Assembly (NCBI RefSeq): GCF_012641475.1
Contig: NZ_JABAIL010000005.1
Span: 124,001 to 188,000 of the forward strand
DNA from: Flammeovirga agarivorans
GTDB taxonomy: Bacteria; Bacteroidota; Bacteroidia; Cytophagales; Flammeovirgaceae
Direction of reading: 5' to 3'
DNA: 64,000 bases
Shown: piece by piece, positions 45,569 to 54,054 of the stretch
Position numbering within the stretch: the first letter of the stretch is position 1
Layout of the letters: each line of letters starts with the position of its first letter
Made by a program: the position numbers and the translations under genes
The notes under the pieces: model-generated
The model's input: only the letters and a program-made list of their open reading frames with translations
Told to the model about the DNA's origin: nothing
Databases searched by the model: none

Positions 45569-45964
45569 ATGAATTCAACACACCTGATTTACTTTATAGA
45601 AGACAATACAACAGAAAATATGTTGATGAAATTAGCATTACAAAAGCTACCGAATATTGAGGCAAAATTCTTTTCTAATGGTTTTAAATTATTAGAAGCA
45701 TTTGAGAAAGAACCAGCAAAAATTATTGTTACTGATTTAATGATGCCAGAAATTTCGGGTCAACAGATTATCCATACGCTTCGTAAACAATCAAAAGAAA
45801 CACTAGTGATTGTTATTTCTGCACAAGAAGAAGTAAATCAAATTGCAGACTTACAGGCTTTGGGAATCTTTAACTATGTAGTAAAAGGAGATCATTGCTT
45901 AAGCTATCTCAAAAAAACAATAGAAGTAGCTTGTTACCTCTTGGATGAAGGATATCAATTTTAA
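45569..45964 (+). CDS. Single-domain response regulator (CheY-like)
   Basis: A 131-residue receiver domain. Phosphoacceptor Asp56 is in VTDLMMPE; acidic pocket Glu11-Asp12; switch Ser84 in VISAQEE and Lys106 in YVVKGD. It has no output domain. The residue following the conserved Lys is Gly instead of the usual Pro, as in many Bacteroidota receivers. The start ATG 45569 was chosen over longer upstream readings. Its TAA stop shares four bases (TTAA) with the TAA stop of the convergent gldD gene. Confidence 0.85.
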   Translation: MNSTHLIYFIEDNTTENMLMKLALQKLPNIEAKFFSNGFKLLEAFEKEPAKIIVTDLMMPEISGQQIIHTLRKQSKETLVIVISAQEEVNQIADLQALGIFNYVVKGDHCLSYLKKTIEVACYLLDEGYQF

Positions 45965-46569
45965 TTTTTAAGCTTCAATGTATTCATCATATGTATCATG
46001 TCTTCTTTAACATAATCGATGAGTGGAGCCAGTGAATCATTCTGAGTAGACGTAGGGAAGTATAATGCAGCTCTGAAAAAGTGTTTTGTGGAGTCTGTAA
46101 CAAAAAACTGGAACTGACTTGGTACATCACCTTCTATTTCATACATCACTGCAGCATATCCATTATTTGTTTGGGTACTATACTCGTCAATGGCTGTAGC
46201 TCGAACATTGTGTTTAAAAGTAAGTACATTAGATGTGTTTGTATATCCTACAAGAGAGTCGAAATTAGCTAACTTTTTATATGAGATATCTACAGTAGCA
46301 TCAAACTGAGGATACTTTACTTCTACCCAATAAGGTTCTGACATAAATGAAGAGTCAGGTACAAGAATAGCATTACTTGCTAATTCAAACTGGTATGGAT
46401 ACCCTTTTAATTCTTTGTTTTTAAAGACTTGATCAGAGTATGCATGATTAGGCATTTCGATTCTATGAAAGCCTCTAGGTTTTGGTAAGTAAGCTTGATC
46501 AGTACTGCTTCCGCAGCTGAATAATATTACTGGTATGAAAAGTAAGCTTAAAAAATTATTTATTTTCAT
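45961..46569 (-). CDS. gldD: Gliding motility lipoprotein GldD
   Basis: A 202-residue lipoprotein (lipobox LFSC, Cys19) with the GldD signature YLPKPRGFHRIEMPNHAY at about 27-44 and a beta-rich body. GldD is needed for gliding in Flavobacterium johnsoniae and is required for stability of the gliding/type IX secretion apparatus. Its start overlaps the gldE stop as ATGA, so the two are translationally coupled, as in gliding Bacteroidota. It ends sharing its stop region with the convergent response regulator gene. Confidence 0.9.
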   Translation of the reverse strand: MKINNFLSLLFIPVILFSCGSSTDQAYLPKPRGFHRIEMPNHAYSDQVFKNKELKGYPYQFELASNAILVPDSSFMSEPYWVEVKYPQFDATVDISYKKLANFDSLVGYTNTSNVLTFKHNVRATAIDEYSTQTNNGYAAVMYEIEGDVPSQFQFFVTDSTKHFFRAALYFPTSTQNDSLAPLIDYVKEDMIHMMNTLKLKN

Positions 46570-47951
46570 GAAGTTTGTTTTTCGTCTTCTTCGAATTCAG
46601 CTTGTAAACGTTTGATATGTTGTTCATCATTGAATTTAACATGAACTGTTTTAATACGTTTTTTATCTACAGCTTTAATCGTAAAAGTTATATCTCTATA
46701 GTCTATTTTCTTTCCTGTTGAAGGCATTTCTTGTAAAAGTTCAAGGATCAATCCTCCCAAGGAGTCGCTTTCACCTTTTACTTTATCGAAATAATCAGGA
46801 GATAGTAATGCTAATCTTTCAAAGTCTACTAATGATGTTTTACCATCTAGGTTAAAGCTAGCATCTTGGCTGACATAATCTTGTACAAGGTCACCGTCAA
46901 ACTCATCGTTAATATCACCTACAATTTCTTCGATAATATCTTCTAGAGTTACTAATCCTGTGGTACCACCGTATTCATCGACAATAATTGCCATATGTAC
47001 CCTACGTTCTTGGAAATCTCTTAAGAGTTCATCAATTTTTTTTGACTCTGGAACGTAGTAAATATCTTTTCTGATAATCCTTTTCCATTCGAAATGTTCA
47101 TTCTTATCCAAGTATGGAAGTAGATCTTTGATATATAGGATACCCACCAAAGAATCTATTGTATCTTCATACACAGGAAGTCTTGAAAAGGAATTTTTAT
47201 TGATATGATCCATCAACTCATGGAAGTCGATTTCTTTGTCTAAAGCATTCATATCAGTTCTAGAAACCATAATTTGTTTCACAGTTTTTGAACCAAAATG
47301 AACAATGCCTTTCAACATTTCACTTGCTTTATCGTCAACTTTATCTGTTGCTAAACTTACAGCCTGATCTACTTCGTTGACGGATACTTCAAGGTTATAA
47401 TTTCTTTTAGCCAAAGCTTTTTCCATGGTATTACCCATTGAAGTAAGCAACAAGGCCAATGGTTTACAGACTTTTATAGAAACAATCCAGAAGGTAATCA
47501 TTCTTCTGGCAAAATTTAGGCTATTCTTTGTGGCATATATTTTTGGCACAATTTCGCCGATAAATACCACCAATGCGGTTACAACAAAGGTTAGTGTGAT
47601 AAAAATTTCTGCACCATCTCTTGCAATACCTATATCATCTGCTACTTGCCAAGCGATGAAAGTAGATATCATAACTATTGCAACATTGACAAAGTTATTA
47701 CAGATCAATATTGTTGCTAATAGTAGTTGTGGGGTCTGTAGTAGACTAAATACTTTTTTACCAACCTCATCATCTCCTTCCCTACATTCTTTTATTTGTT
47801 CGGGTGTTAGAGAGAAGAAAGCTACTTCGGAACCAGAAATTAATCCCGATAAAATGAGTAAAAGCACCACTACTAATGCGGCACCCCAAGGTACATTTTG
47901 GAGTGAAAACATTAATAGTGGCATTACTGGGTGTGACAAATCACCTTCCAT
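46566..47951 (-). CDS. gldE: Gliding motility-associated protein GldE (CNNM/CorC family)
   Basis: A 461-residue membrane protein with an N-terminal DUF21 (CNNM) domain of about four helices (LVVVLLLILSGLISGSEVAFFSL opening), a CBS pair in the middle (MVSRTDMNALDKEIDF, FSRLPVYEDTIDSLVGILYI) and a CorC_HlyC C-terminal domain (DEFDGDL...). The family is related to magnesium/cobalt efflux proteins. In F. johnsoniae gldE lies with gldD and complements gldD-defective cells partly. Together with ssb and mutY upstream, this matches the conserved Bacteroidota gliding locus. Confidence 0.9.
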   Translation of the reverse strand: MEGDLSHPVMPLLMFSLQNVPWGAALVVVLLLILSGLISGSEVAFFSLTPEQIKECREGDDEVGKKVFSLLQTPQLLLATILICNNFVNVAIVMISTFIAWQVADDIGIARDGAEIFITLTFVVTALVVFIGEIVPKIYATKNSLNFARRMITFWIVSIKVCKPLALLLTSMGNTMEKALAKRNYNLEVSVNEVDQAVSLATDKVDDKASEMLKGIVHFGSKTVKQIMVSRTDMNALDKEIDFHELMDHINKNSFSRLPVYEDTIDSLVGILYIKDLLPYLDKNEHFEWKRIIRKDIYYVPESKKIDELLRDFQERRVHMAIIVDEYGGTTGLVTLEDIIEEIVGDINDEFDGDLVQDYVSQDASFNLDGKTSLVDFERLALLSPDYFDKVKGESDSLGGLILELLQEMPSTGKKIDYRDITFTIKAVDKKRIKTVHVKFNDEQHIKRLQAEFEEDEKQTS

Positions 47952-47977
47952 GAATTTCGTTTAAGTTCAAAAAACAT

Positions 47978-48457
47978 TTAGAAAGGCAGATCGTCGTTGC
48001 TGCCTTCTGCGGCACTCAAGTCTGGTGTAGCTGCTGCTGCCGCAGGTGCAGGAGAAGCCGCTTGAGCCTGGCTAGGAGCATCTGCTGCAGTTGGTGGAGC
48101 ATAAGCATTATTACCAACTTGTCCTTCAGGTCTATTATCAAGCATCACCATATCTCTAGCTACTACTTCGGTAGCATAGCGAGTGATTCCGTCTTTTTCA
48201 TAACTACGAGTAGTCAATTTACCCTCAAGATAAATTTTACTACCTTTCTTTAAATATCTTTCAGCAATAGTTGCTAAACCTCTCCACATAACGATGTTAT
48301 GCCATTCAGTTTGTGTTTGTCTATTGCCGTCTCTGTCAGTATAGCTTTCAGATGTAGCAAGAGAGAATGTGGCAACACTTGCACCACCTTCTAGATGTCT
48401 CACTTCTGGGTCTCTACCCAAGTTTCCTACTAAGATGACTTTGTTAACTCCAGCCAT
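47978..48457 (-). CDS. ssb: Single-stranded DNA-binding protein
   Basis: A 159-residue SSB with the OB fold (about 1-110; [23 protein letters not shown] at the start of the domain and [11 protein letters not shown]), a flexible linker rich in Ala, Pro and Gln and the acidic tail DDLPF that docks replication and repair partners. It lies 26 bases upstream of gldE and downstream of mutY on the same strand, in the typical mutY-ssb-gldE-gldD order. Confidence 0.96.
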   Translation of the reverse strand: MAGVNKVILVGNLGRDPEVRHLEGGASVATFSLATSESYTDRDGNRQTQTEWHNIVMWRGLATIAERYLKKGSKIYLEGKLTTRSYEKDGITRYATEVVARDMVMLDNRPEGQVGNNAYAPPTAADAPSQAQAASPAPAAAAATPDLSAAEGSNDDLPF

Positions 48458-48549
48458 TTTTTTGTTTTGGTTCTGTTAATTATTAAAATATGAATCATTA
48501 AGTTGTTTGAAATGATCAGAAAAGATTTTCTTCTCTGATTCCAAAATAC

Positions 48550-49605
48550 TTAATAAATATATTTTGTCAAATAATTCTCTAAAATGATCGGCTTCCCAAC
48601 CGATTTAATTTCCTCAATATCCATCCACTGATAATCAGTATGTTTATCTGGTATAGAAATTTGAGTCTGCAATTTTACATGAAAAAACTCAATAAATAAC
48701 TTTCTGTGTGATAACAAATGCTTAAACGTTTCACTCTTATGAAAGATAGTGTTTTCATGTATTTCTAATCCTGTATTTTCAAGAATAATGCCTGTTGAAA
48801 ACTCGGTAGGTTTATCTGCCGTTTCTGACAATGGAAAGTCATATAAACCTGTCCAAATGTCACCTTCGGCTCTTTTCTTTAAGATAAAACGGTCATTATG
48901 TTCGATCACAAAATACTGAAGATAACGGTTGCTTACTTTTACCTTTTTTAGCTTAACAGGTCTGATACTGATGATATCCTTAATTCTAGCTTCACATTCT
49001 TGTACAAAAGGACAATCTTCACAGCGAGGACTTTTAGGAGTACATTGGATAGCTCCCATTTCCATTAATGCCTGATTGAATATATCTGGTGAGCTTTCTG
49101 AAATCAATTCATTGGCTACTTCAGTAAAAACTTTTTGTCCTTTTCCAGATGCAATGTCATGGTCGATATCAAATATTCTTGATAATACTCGATAGACATT
49201 ACCATCTACAGTTGCGACTTTTTCCTTAAAACCAAATGATGCAATAGCTGCTGCTGTATATTTACCAACCCCTTTTAAGGTCAGTAAATCTTTATAATTA
49301 TCAGGAAATTGACCGTTCCACTTTTCCATCACTTCATTGGCAGCAATATGCATATTTCTGGCTCTAGAGTAATATCCTAACCCTTGCCATAAATGAAGTA
49401 CTTTGTCGATATCTGCTGCAGCAAAATCTTTTACCGTTGGAAAATTTGCTACAAACTTTTCATAATAAGGTAATCCTTGTTGTACTCTTGTTTGTTGAAG
49501 GATAATTTCCGATAACCATATTTTATAAGGATCGGTAGTATGTCTCCAAGGAAGGTCTCGTTTATTTTTCTCGTACCAATTGATGAGCCGATCGGCAAAT
49601 TCCAT
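48550..49605 (-). CDS. mutY: A/G-specific adenine glycosylase MutY
   Basis: A 351-residue DNA glycosylase that removes adenine mispaired with 8-oxoguanine. Visible elements: SEIILQQTRVQ with the catalytic Glu, the helix-hairpin-helix LKGVGKYTAAAIASFGF, the catalytic Asp in TVDGNVYRVLSR, and the 4Fe-4S cluster ligands in CTPKSPRCEDCPFVQEC (spacing C-x6-C-x2-C-x5-C). The C-terminal NUDIX-like domain recognises 8-oxoG. It is in the usual place upstream of ssb in gliding Bacteroidota. Confidence 0.96.
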   Translation of the reverse strand: MEFADRLINWYEKNKRDLPWRHTTDPYKIWLSEIILQQTRVQQGLPYYEKFVANFPTVKDFAAADIDKVLHLWQGLGYYSRARNMHIAANEVMEKWNGQFPDNYKDLLTLKGVGKYTAAAIASFGFKEKVATVDGNVYRVLSRIFDIDHDIASGKGQKVFTEVANELISESSPDIFNQALMEMGAIQCTPKSPRCEDCPFVQECEARIKDIISIRPVKLKKVKVSNRYLQYFVIEHNDRFILKKRAEGDIWTGLYDFPLSETADKPTEFSTGIILENTGLEIHENTIFHKSETFKHLLSHRKLFIEFFHVKLQTQISIPDKHTDYQWMDIEEIKSVGKPIILENYLTKYIY

Positions 49606-49606
49606 A

Positions 49607-50128
49607 TTATTCTGTTACTTCAGTTTGATTAAGATGGTTCATACGTTTGAGCATTCTCTTAAATGCGATTTGAAGAATTTTCTGTAATGGGACTACTACA
49701 ATTAGTGATACTAATAGCCATGCAGTTGCACCTTGTAACATGAGTAATCCTATTTCCTCCAAACCTTTGAATAGACTTTCATCAATGGCAGCTTGTATTT
49801 TTTCTAAAGTGATACCTTTAGATTCTAAACCAAAAATAAAAGTACCTAATTGTATGTATGGGATTATCAAAAATGCTTGTAGTGGAGAAACAGCATAGTT
49901 CGCCGCCTGAATTGCAAATTGATTTAGTTTAAAAATAGATGCAATGATAATACATATCCAAGTACATAAACCCAACATAGGAGATGATCCTACAAGCATA
50001 CCGACACCTACACTCCAAGCCAATTCATTAGGAGTCATTCCTTGTCTTAATAATGTACGGATAGGTACCAAGATTCTATGTGTTACTTGATGCTTAACAG
50101 ATAAGCGAATATCTTTTAGAATGCCCAT
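49607..50128 (-). CDS. DUF2062 family membrane protein
   Basis: A 173-residue protein with the DUF2062 signature (TPNELAWSVGVGMLVGSSPMLG, then ANYAVSPLQAFLIIPYIQLG) and three or four membrane helices. The family accompanies glycosyltransferases and other envelope enzymes in other bacteria; function is unknown. The start overlaps the end of the rhomboid gene by 13 bases, and mutY begins just one base after its stop, so all three are probably cotranscribed. Confidence 0.8.
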   Translation of the reverse strand: MGILKDIRLSVKHQVTHRILVPIRTLLRQGMTPNELAWSVGVGMLVGSSPMLGLCTWICIIIASIFKLNQFAIQAANYAVSPLQAFLIIPYIQLGTFIFGLESKGITLEKIQAAIDESLFKGLEEIGLLMLQGATAWLLVSLIVVVPLQKILQIAFKRMLKRMNHLNQTEVTE

Positions 50129-50739
50129 GATGAAATTTGTTGGATAAATTGTGGTAAGGCAGAAGGTTCCATCACAATAGCGAACAAAATACCAAAAAGT
50201 GCACCATAAAGGTGGGCAGAGTGGTTTACGTTGCTGTCTATATTATTCGTTTGGTATTGTGTATAGATCAAATATATTGCCCCCCAAATAAATCCTGGAA
50301 AACATAAGATGCCGTATAGACAGATATCATTCAGTGGGGAATATAGAATACTAGCAAAGATGATTGAAGATACACCTCCAGAAGCACCTAATGATCTATA
50401 GTTAAAATTATTTCTTTGTTGAATAAATGTTGGGATATCCGCGACAATTGCCCCTAATAAAAATAAACTAAAGTAAGCTAATGCTACTAATGTTTCATCA
50501 CCAAGGATAATCATAAAATAATACTCAATATATCTCCCAAAGAAGTAGAGAGTAAACATATTGAAGAACAAATGCATCCAACTTCCATGTACAAATGCAG
50601 AAGTAATAAACCTGTACCACTGATTTTGTTTTTGCACCATATATGGCTGCATAAGAAGTTTATTTAATACATCTGGTTTTTGCCATGCATAATAGCTTAT
50701 AGCTACATTGATAGCGATTAAAATAAGTGTTAGTGACAT
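50116..50739 (-). CDS. Rhomboid family intramembrane serine protease
   Basis: A 207-residue membrane protein with six predicted helices. The catalytic dyad is Ser in GASGGV (near 120) and His in HSAHLYGALFG (near 179, the HSxHLxGxxxG motif); the WMHLFFNMFTLYFFG block (near 57-71) with the conserved His/Asn is also kept. Rhomboids cut membrane-anchored substrates within the bilayer. It overlaps the DUF2062 gene by 13 bases. Confidence 0.9.
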   Translation of the reverse strand: MSLTLILIAINVAISYYAWQKPDVLNKLLMQPYMVQKQNQWYRFITSAFVHGSWMHLFFNMFTLYFFGRYIEYYFMIILGDETLVALAYFSLFLLGAIVADIPTFIQQRNNFNYRSLGASGGVSSIIFASILYSPLNDICLYGILCFPGFIWGAIYLIYTQYQTNNIDSNVNHSAHLYGALFGILFAIVMEPSALPQFIQQISSWAF

Positions 50740-50968
50740 CTATTTTCTTGAAAAATTTTCTAATAATAATTCTACGCAAGATAGTAATATTGAATCAGAG
50801 AAAAGTAAGTATTCAGAGTTATTTTATTTAACAATTACTGAGTGATATTGTTCTCCATACACAATTATTATGAACTAAGATTCTTGAGAATTGCATCTAT
50901 TAGAGCAATTCGCCGTTTAGATTATTGTTTATTTACGTGTTTAGGTAGTAGAATTCAATTAGTTATAT

Positions 50969-50976
50969 TATCTTTG
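50969..50976 (+). promoter_or_regulatory. -7 promoter element of rpsP
   Basis: TATCTTTG, matching TAnnTTTG, lies about 87 bases upstream of the rpsP ATG, with a TTTA-type -33 region about 26 bases further up. The region between includes a GC-richer leader (GTAAAGGGAACGCG). Confidence 0.6.
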
Positions 50977-51062
50977 CACGCTGTAAAGGGAACGCGTTTC
51001 CCATATGTTCAACTGTGTCACAAAGGACGAGTTCCTTTCCAACACACAAATGCTTATTTAAA

Positions 51063-51623
51063 ATGGCAGTAAAAATCCGTTTAGCACGTCGTGGTCGTAA
51101 GAGAAGACCTATCTACAACGTAGTAGTAGCTGATTCAAGATCTCCACGTGACGGTCGTTTTATCGAGAAATTAGGTACTTTCAACCCTAACACTCACCCT
51201 GCAACAATTGATATTGATCCTGCAGCTGCTGCAAAGTGGTTATTGAATGGTGCTCAGCCTACTGACACTGCTCGTATGGTACTTTCTAAAGCTGGTGCAA
51301 TGTTCAAGAAACACTTACAAGTAGGTGTTATCAAAGGTGCAAAAACTCAAGAGCAAGCTGATCAAGAATTCGACGCTTGGATGTCAGAAAGATCTTCTGC
51401 ATATGCTGCTGAGTTAGAAGCTAAGAAAACTGCTGCTGAGGCTGCTGTTAAAGCTGAATTAGAAGCTGGTATCGCTGCTCGTAAAGCTGCTGAAGAAGCT
51501 GAGAAAAAAGCTGAGGCTGAAGCTCTTGCTGCTGCCGCTGCTGCTCAAGCTGAAAAAGAAGCTGAAGCTTCAGAAGAAGAGGCTGCTGAAGAATCATCAG
51601 AAGAAGAAGAATCTGCTGAGTAA
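51063..51623 (+). CDS. rpsP: 30S ribosomal protein S16 with long acidic C-terminal extension
   Basis: A 186-residue S16; the core (1-about 80) begins [19 protein letters not shown] and includes [20 protein letters not shown]. Beyond the core a C-terminal extension of about 100 residues is rich in Ala, Glu and Lys (coiled coil; ends with EEESAE). E. coli S16 is 82 residues, so more than half of this protein is extra; such extensions occur in Bacteroidota. The ATG at 51063 is chosen; an upstream in-frame ATG (51015) would give an unlikely extra 16 residues. Codons are strongly biased to preferred ones. Confidence 0.93.
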   Translation: MAVKIRLARRGRKRRPIYNVVVADSRSPRDGRFIEKLGTFNPNTHPATIDIDPAAAAKWLLNGAQPTDTARMVLSKAGAMFKKHLQVGVIKGAKTQEQADQEFDAWMSERSSAYAAELEAKKTAAEAAVKAELEAGIAARKAAEEAEKKAEAEALAAAAAAQAEKEAEASEEEAAEESSEEEESAE

Positions 51624-51710
51624 TTCAAGCAAAAATCTTAAGTCGAAGGTGAATACCCTTGTATTTACCCCGTAAACTAGGTTTACGTAATCCCCAAATC
51701 GAAAATATAT

Positions 51711-51742
51711 AGTCCTACTCCTCCCAGGGTAGGACTTTTTTT
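51711..51742 (+). terminator. Terminator of rpsP
   Basis: Stem AGTCCTAC / GTAGGACT with a ten-base loop and a T run. A second small hairpin CGTAAAC / GTTTACG lies upstream at 51671-51687. Confidence 0.75.
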
Positions 51743-51842
51743 ATTAATAAATTTTAAATTGTTGTTTAAACAAGAACTCTATTAACAACTCTCCGTATAT
51801 TCATAACACAATACACTCAACTCATACATTCAAAAATAACCT

Positions 51843-52253
51843 ATGGAAAGAAACATAGTAGGTGTTGTTCTAGCTTCTTTCTTTGTATTATCAACTATAC
51901 TATATGGCGTACTTGGCGAAGACAGTTTTGTATTTCATGTAGATAGTAAAGAAGACCTAAAAGAAGCAATAACAACCACCGATTCACTAATAGAGAATAA
52001 TAACCTTAATTTTCACAGAGCAGAATTGATAGTCTGCGGTGAAGTAACCCGAAGTTTAATTGATGACATTGATACCATGAATATGCTAAAGTCTGTAGAT
52101 AAAGAGCATGTACAGGTAACAGTTTGTGAAGCTTCATTAGAGAAGTTAAACATTAACCCAGACGAGCTTCCTCTAGAAATTAAAGTTGTAGAAAGCCCTG
52201 AAAGACGAATCAGCGTTCTTAAGCAGTTAGGTTTTGTAACAATAGACTTATAA
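51843..52253 (+). CDS. DsrE-like domain protein with N-terminal membrane anchor
   Basis: A 136-residue protein with an N-terminal hydrophobic helix (IVGVVLASFFVLSTILYGVLG) followed by a fold that resembles the DsrE/YchN-type family: the central AELIVCGEVTRSLIDD, the VTVCEASLEKLNINPDELP stretch and the C-terminal strand VVESPERRISVLKQLGFVTIDL fit the alpha/beta order and the LxxLGxxxI ending. The two Cys residues are candidates for sulfur chemistry. In DsrE-family proteins of the periplasm or membrane the role is often unknown. The region up to 52255 is followed by a bidirectional terminator shared with the peptide gene. Confidence 0.6.
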   Translation: MERNIVGVVLASFFVLSTILYGVLGEDSFVFHVDSKEDLKEAITTTDSLIENNNLNFHRAELIVCGEVTRSLIDDIDTMNMLKSVDKEHVQVTVCEASLEKLNINPDELPLEIKVVESPERRISVLKQLGFVTIDL

Positions 52254-52254
52254 G

Positions 52255-52297
52255 AAAACACCTGAAATAGATTAATTCTACTTCAGGTGTTTTTTTA
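52255..52297. terminator. Bidirectional terminator between the DsrE-like gene and the bacteriocin island
   Basis: Stem AAAACACCTGAA / TTCAGGTGTTTT with additional pairs TAGA / TCTA, T runs on both strands. It ends both the plus-strand DsrE-like gene and the minus-strand peptide D gene. Confidence 0.85.
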
Positions 52298-52321
52298 TTT
52301 AAAAATATGATTTATATCCTT

Positions 52322-52462
52322 CTAGTGTGAAACATGATAAATAAACTCACCAATTTTTTCACCTACTTTTACAATCATAAAGAAAGAGAATCCTAAACTC
52401 ATTAGAGTGAAAGAGAATTTTGATAATGAGTTTGCTTCGATAAAATTTTTAATATTTTCCAT
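52322..52462 (-). CDS. Leaderless membrane peptide D (paralogue of peptide C)
   Basis: A 46-residue peptide encoded too close to the limit of gene finders. It begins MENIKNFIEAN, has one hydrophobic membrane segment at about 17-31 (GFSFFMIV at its end) and ends KVGEKIGEFIYHVSH. Compared without gaps with peptide C (54681-54821) 26 of 46 residues are identical, mostly in the last 23. No double-glycine leader is present. It begins 113 bases after the VKOR gene on the same strand and ends 25 bases before the shared terminator. Candidate immunity protein or leaderless bacteriocin. Confidence 0.7.
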   Translation of the reverse strand: MENIKNFIEANSLSKFSFTLMSLGFSFFMIVKVGEKIGEFIYHVSH

Positions 52463-52575
52463 TTAATAGATTTATATAAAGTGATAAAATGATTTTAGTA
52501 TTTAAGTAGTTGATTTTAAGTTAATAATATTGATGATTAACTCCAATAATAATAACTATAAAAACCAAAAAGGTA

Positions 52576-54054
52576 TCATAAATTATAATTATCAAACTTT
52601 AAAACATCAGATATACTGTATGAAGAGTCAATAAACTTGTCTTCATATATAACTACTGGTATATATGAAAGCTTATTCACTTTTATAAATTTATCAATAT
52701 CAAGGTTTTCATTTTTTATGGTCTCTATTTTTGAATACTTTTTTATAAACGTTGTATGATTAAAGTGAGTATACCATTCTTGAAATGAATTATAAAAATC
52801 TTCTGTGTTTATTGTAAAAAGCTGTGACATAATTTTATTAACTCTACTACTTTCAAAAGTATCTTTATTATCAATAAAAAAAATATCTATTTTTTCAATA
52901 TCTTTTTTTGATAATGATAAAGCAATCTCTGCACATTTTGGACAAAATAAACTTAATATTAATTTCATTTTGTTGTTTTTTGATAGTGATTTTAGATAAT
53001 TTTCATTTAAAACAGGTTTATTATTTACAATATTAAAGTTATATTTTTTTATATATTTTATTTCATTATTTTTTTCATAAGCGTATAATAGTATGTATAA
53101 TATAAAAAAAACAAGAAATTTATATATTAATAAATTTTGATAAATATATATATGATTAATGTTTATAAAACTATAAATACTAATACTAAAATAAAATGAC
53201 ATTATTGTAAAACAGTATATACATAATTTTTTAAAATTTACTATTTGATATAGTAATAAATAAAATAATAAAGGGGTGACTAAAATTGAACTAAAAAATA
53301 AAAAATCAACATTATTATTAATAACAATAATTATTGATAAAGTTAATGAATAACATAATGCTATTTTCTCAAAAGATAATGTATAGGTTAAAGCCCATAT
53401 TTTGAAATTAATTACTGGTTTACATTTTTTTGATGTTTCATTTTTACATGATTCTAGAGGTAACTCATTACTAGTAATTAACCTTAATGCTATTATGTTT
53501 ATGATAAATAGGTAAAGTGAGCATAATTTAAAATAAATCCCATTACCATGAGTAAAAGAGAGAATAAATATAAAAATTATGCCAATTAATATTGATAATA
53601 TTTTTATAGATAAAACCCATTGAAATTGATGTTGAATTAAAATTAATCTTAACTTACATACGTATTGGAGAATTTTATTATAGTTATTTTTTTTCTTTAA
53701 AGAGATAATAATACCATCCCATTCAAATAAAAAATCATTAATAAATATATTAATATTACTATTTTCTCGAGTGGAGAATATAGTAATATTATCACCTTTT
53801 ATACTTCTTATTATAACTAAACCGTAGTTGTAAGTATTGTATATGGCATTTAATTTAATATCTTTTTCTTCAGGGAAATCTATTTTATACTTTTTATAAT
53901 TTACTTTGTATGTATCTAAATATTTAATTATTCTATATAAAGAAAGATCATTTTTATGCCATTCTAAATACTTTAATAATTTAATTATAGAACAATAGAT
54001 ATTTATTTTTTGAAATATAATTAATATTAATATTGTAAAATTAGCTACTTTCAT
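52576..54054 (-). CDS. Fused C39-like / VKOR / thioredoxin-domain membrane disulfide oxidoreductase
   Basis: A 492-residue membrane protein. Residues about 30-115 look like a C39-peptidase fold without the catalytic Cys (LYRIIKYLDTYKVNYKKYKI, then YGLVIIRSIKGDNITIF, and FLFEWDGIIISLKKK, the usual C-terminal strand). A VKOR-like membrane part follows with about five helices and the CxxC pair in LCIYCFTIMSFY (near 280); then a thioredoxin-like domain with CPKC (LSLFCPKCAEIALSL, near 372). It would form disulfide bonds in exported proteins. Its ATG overlaps the previous stop as ATGA (translational coupling). The DNA is exceptionally A+T-rich (4 and 7 G+C in two 60-base lines at 53101 and 53041). 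Confidence 0.75.
   Translation of the reverse strand: MKVANFTILILIIFQKINIYCSIIKLLKYLEWHKNDLSLYRIIKYLDTYKVNYKKYKIDFPEEKDIKLNAIYNTYNYGLVIIRSIKGDNITIFSTRENSNINIFINDFLFEWDGIIISLKKKNNYNKILQYVCKLRLILIQHQFQWVLSIKILSILIGIIFIFILSFTHGNGIYFKLCSLYLFIINIIALRLITSNELPLESCKNETSKKCKPVINFKIWALTYTLSFEKIALCYSLTLSIIIVINNNVDFLFFSSILVTPLLFYLLLYQIVNFKKLCIYCFTIMSFYFSISIYSFININHIYIYQNLLIYKFLVFFILYILLYAYEKNNEIKYIKKYNFNIVNNKPVLNENYLKSLSKNNKMKLILSLFCPKCAEIALSLSKKDIEKIDIFFIDNKDTFESSRVNKIMSQLFTINTEDFYNSFQEWYTHFNHTTFIKKYSKIETIKNENLDIDKFIKVNKLSYIPVVIYEDKFIDSSYSISDVLKFDNYNL

Noticed and set aside
45421-45660. 79-residue open frame upstream of the response regulator
   Set aside because: It overlaps the receiver start in another frame, begins with TTG and lacks family features.
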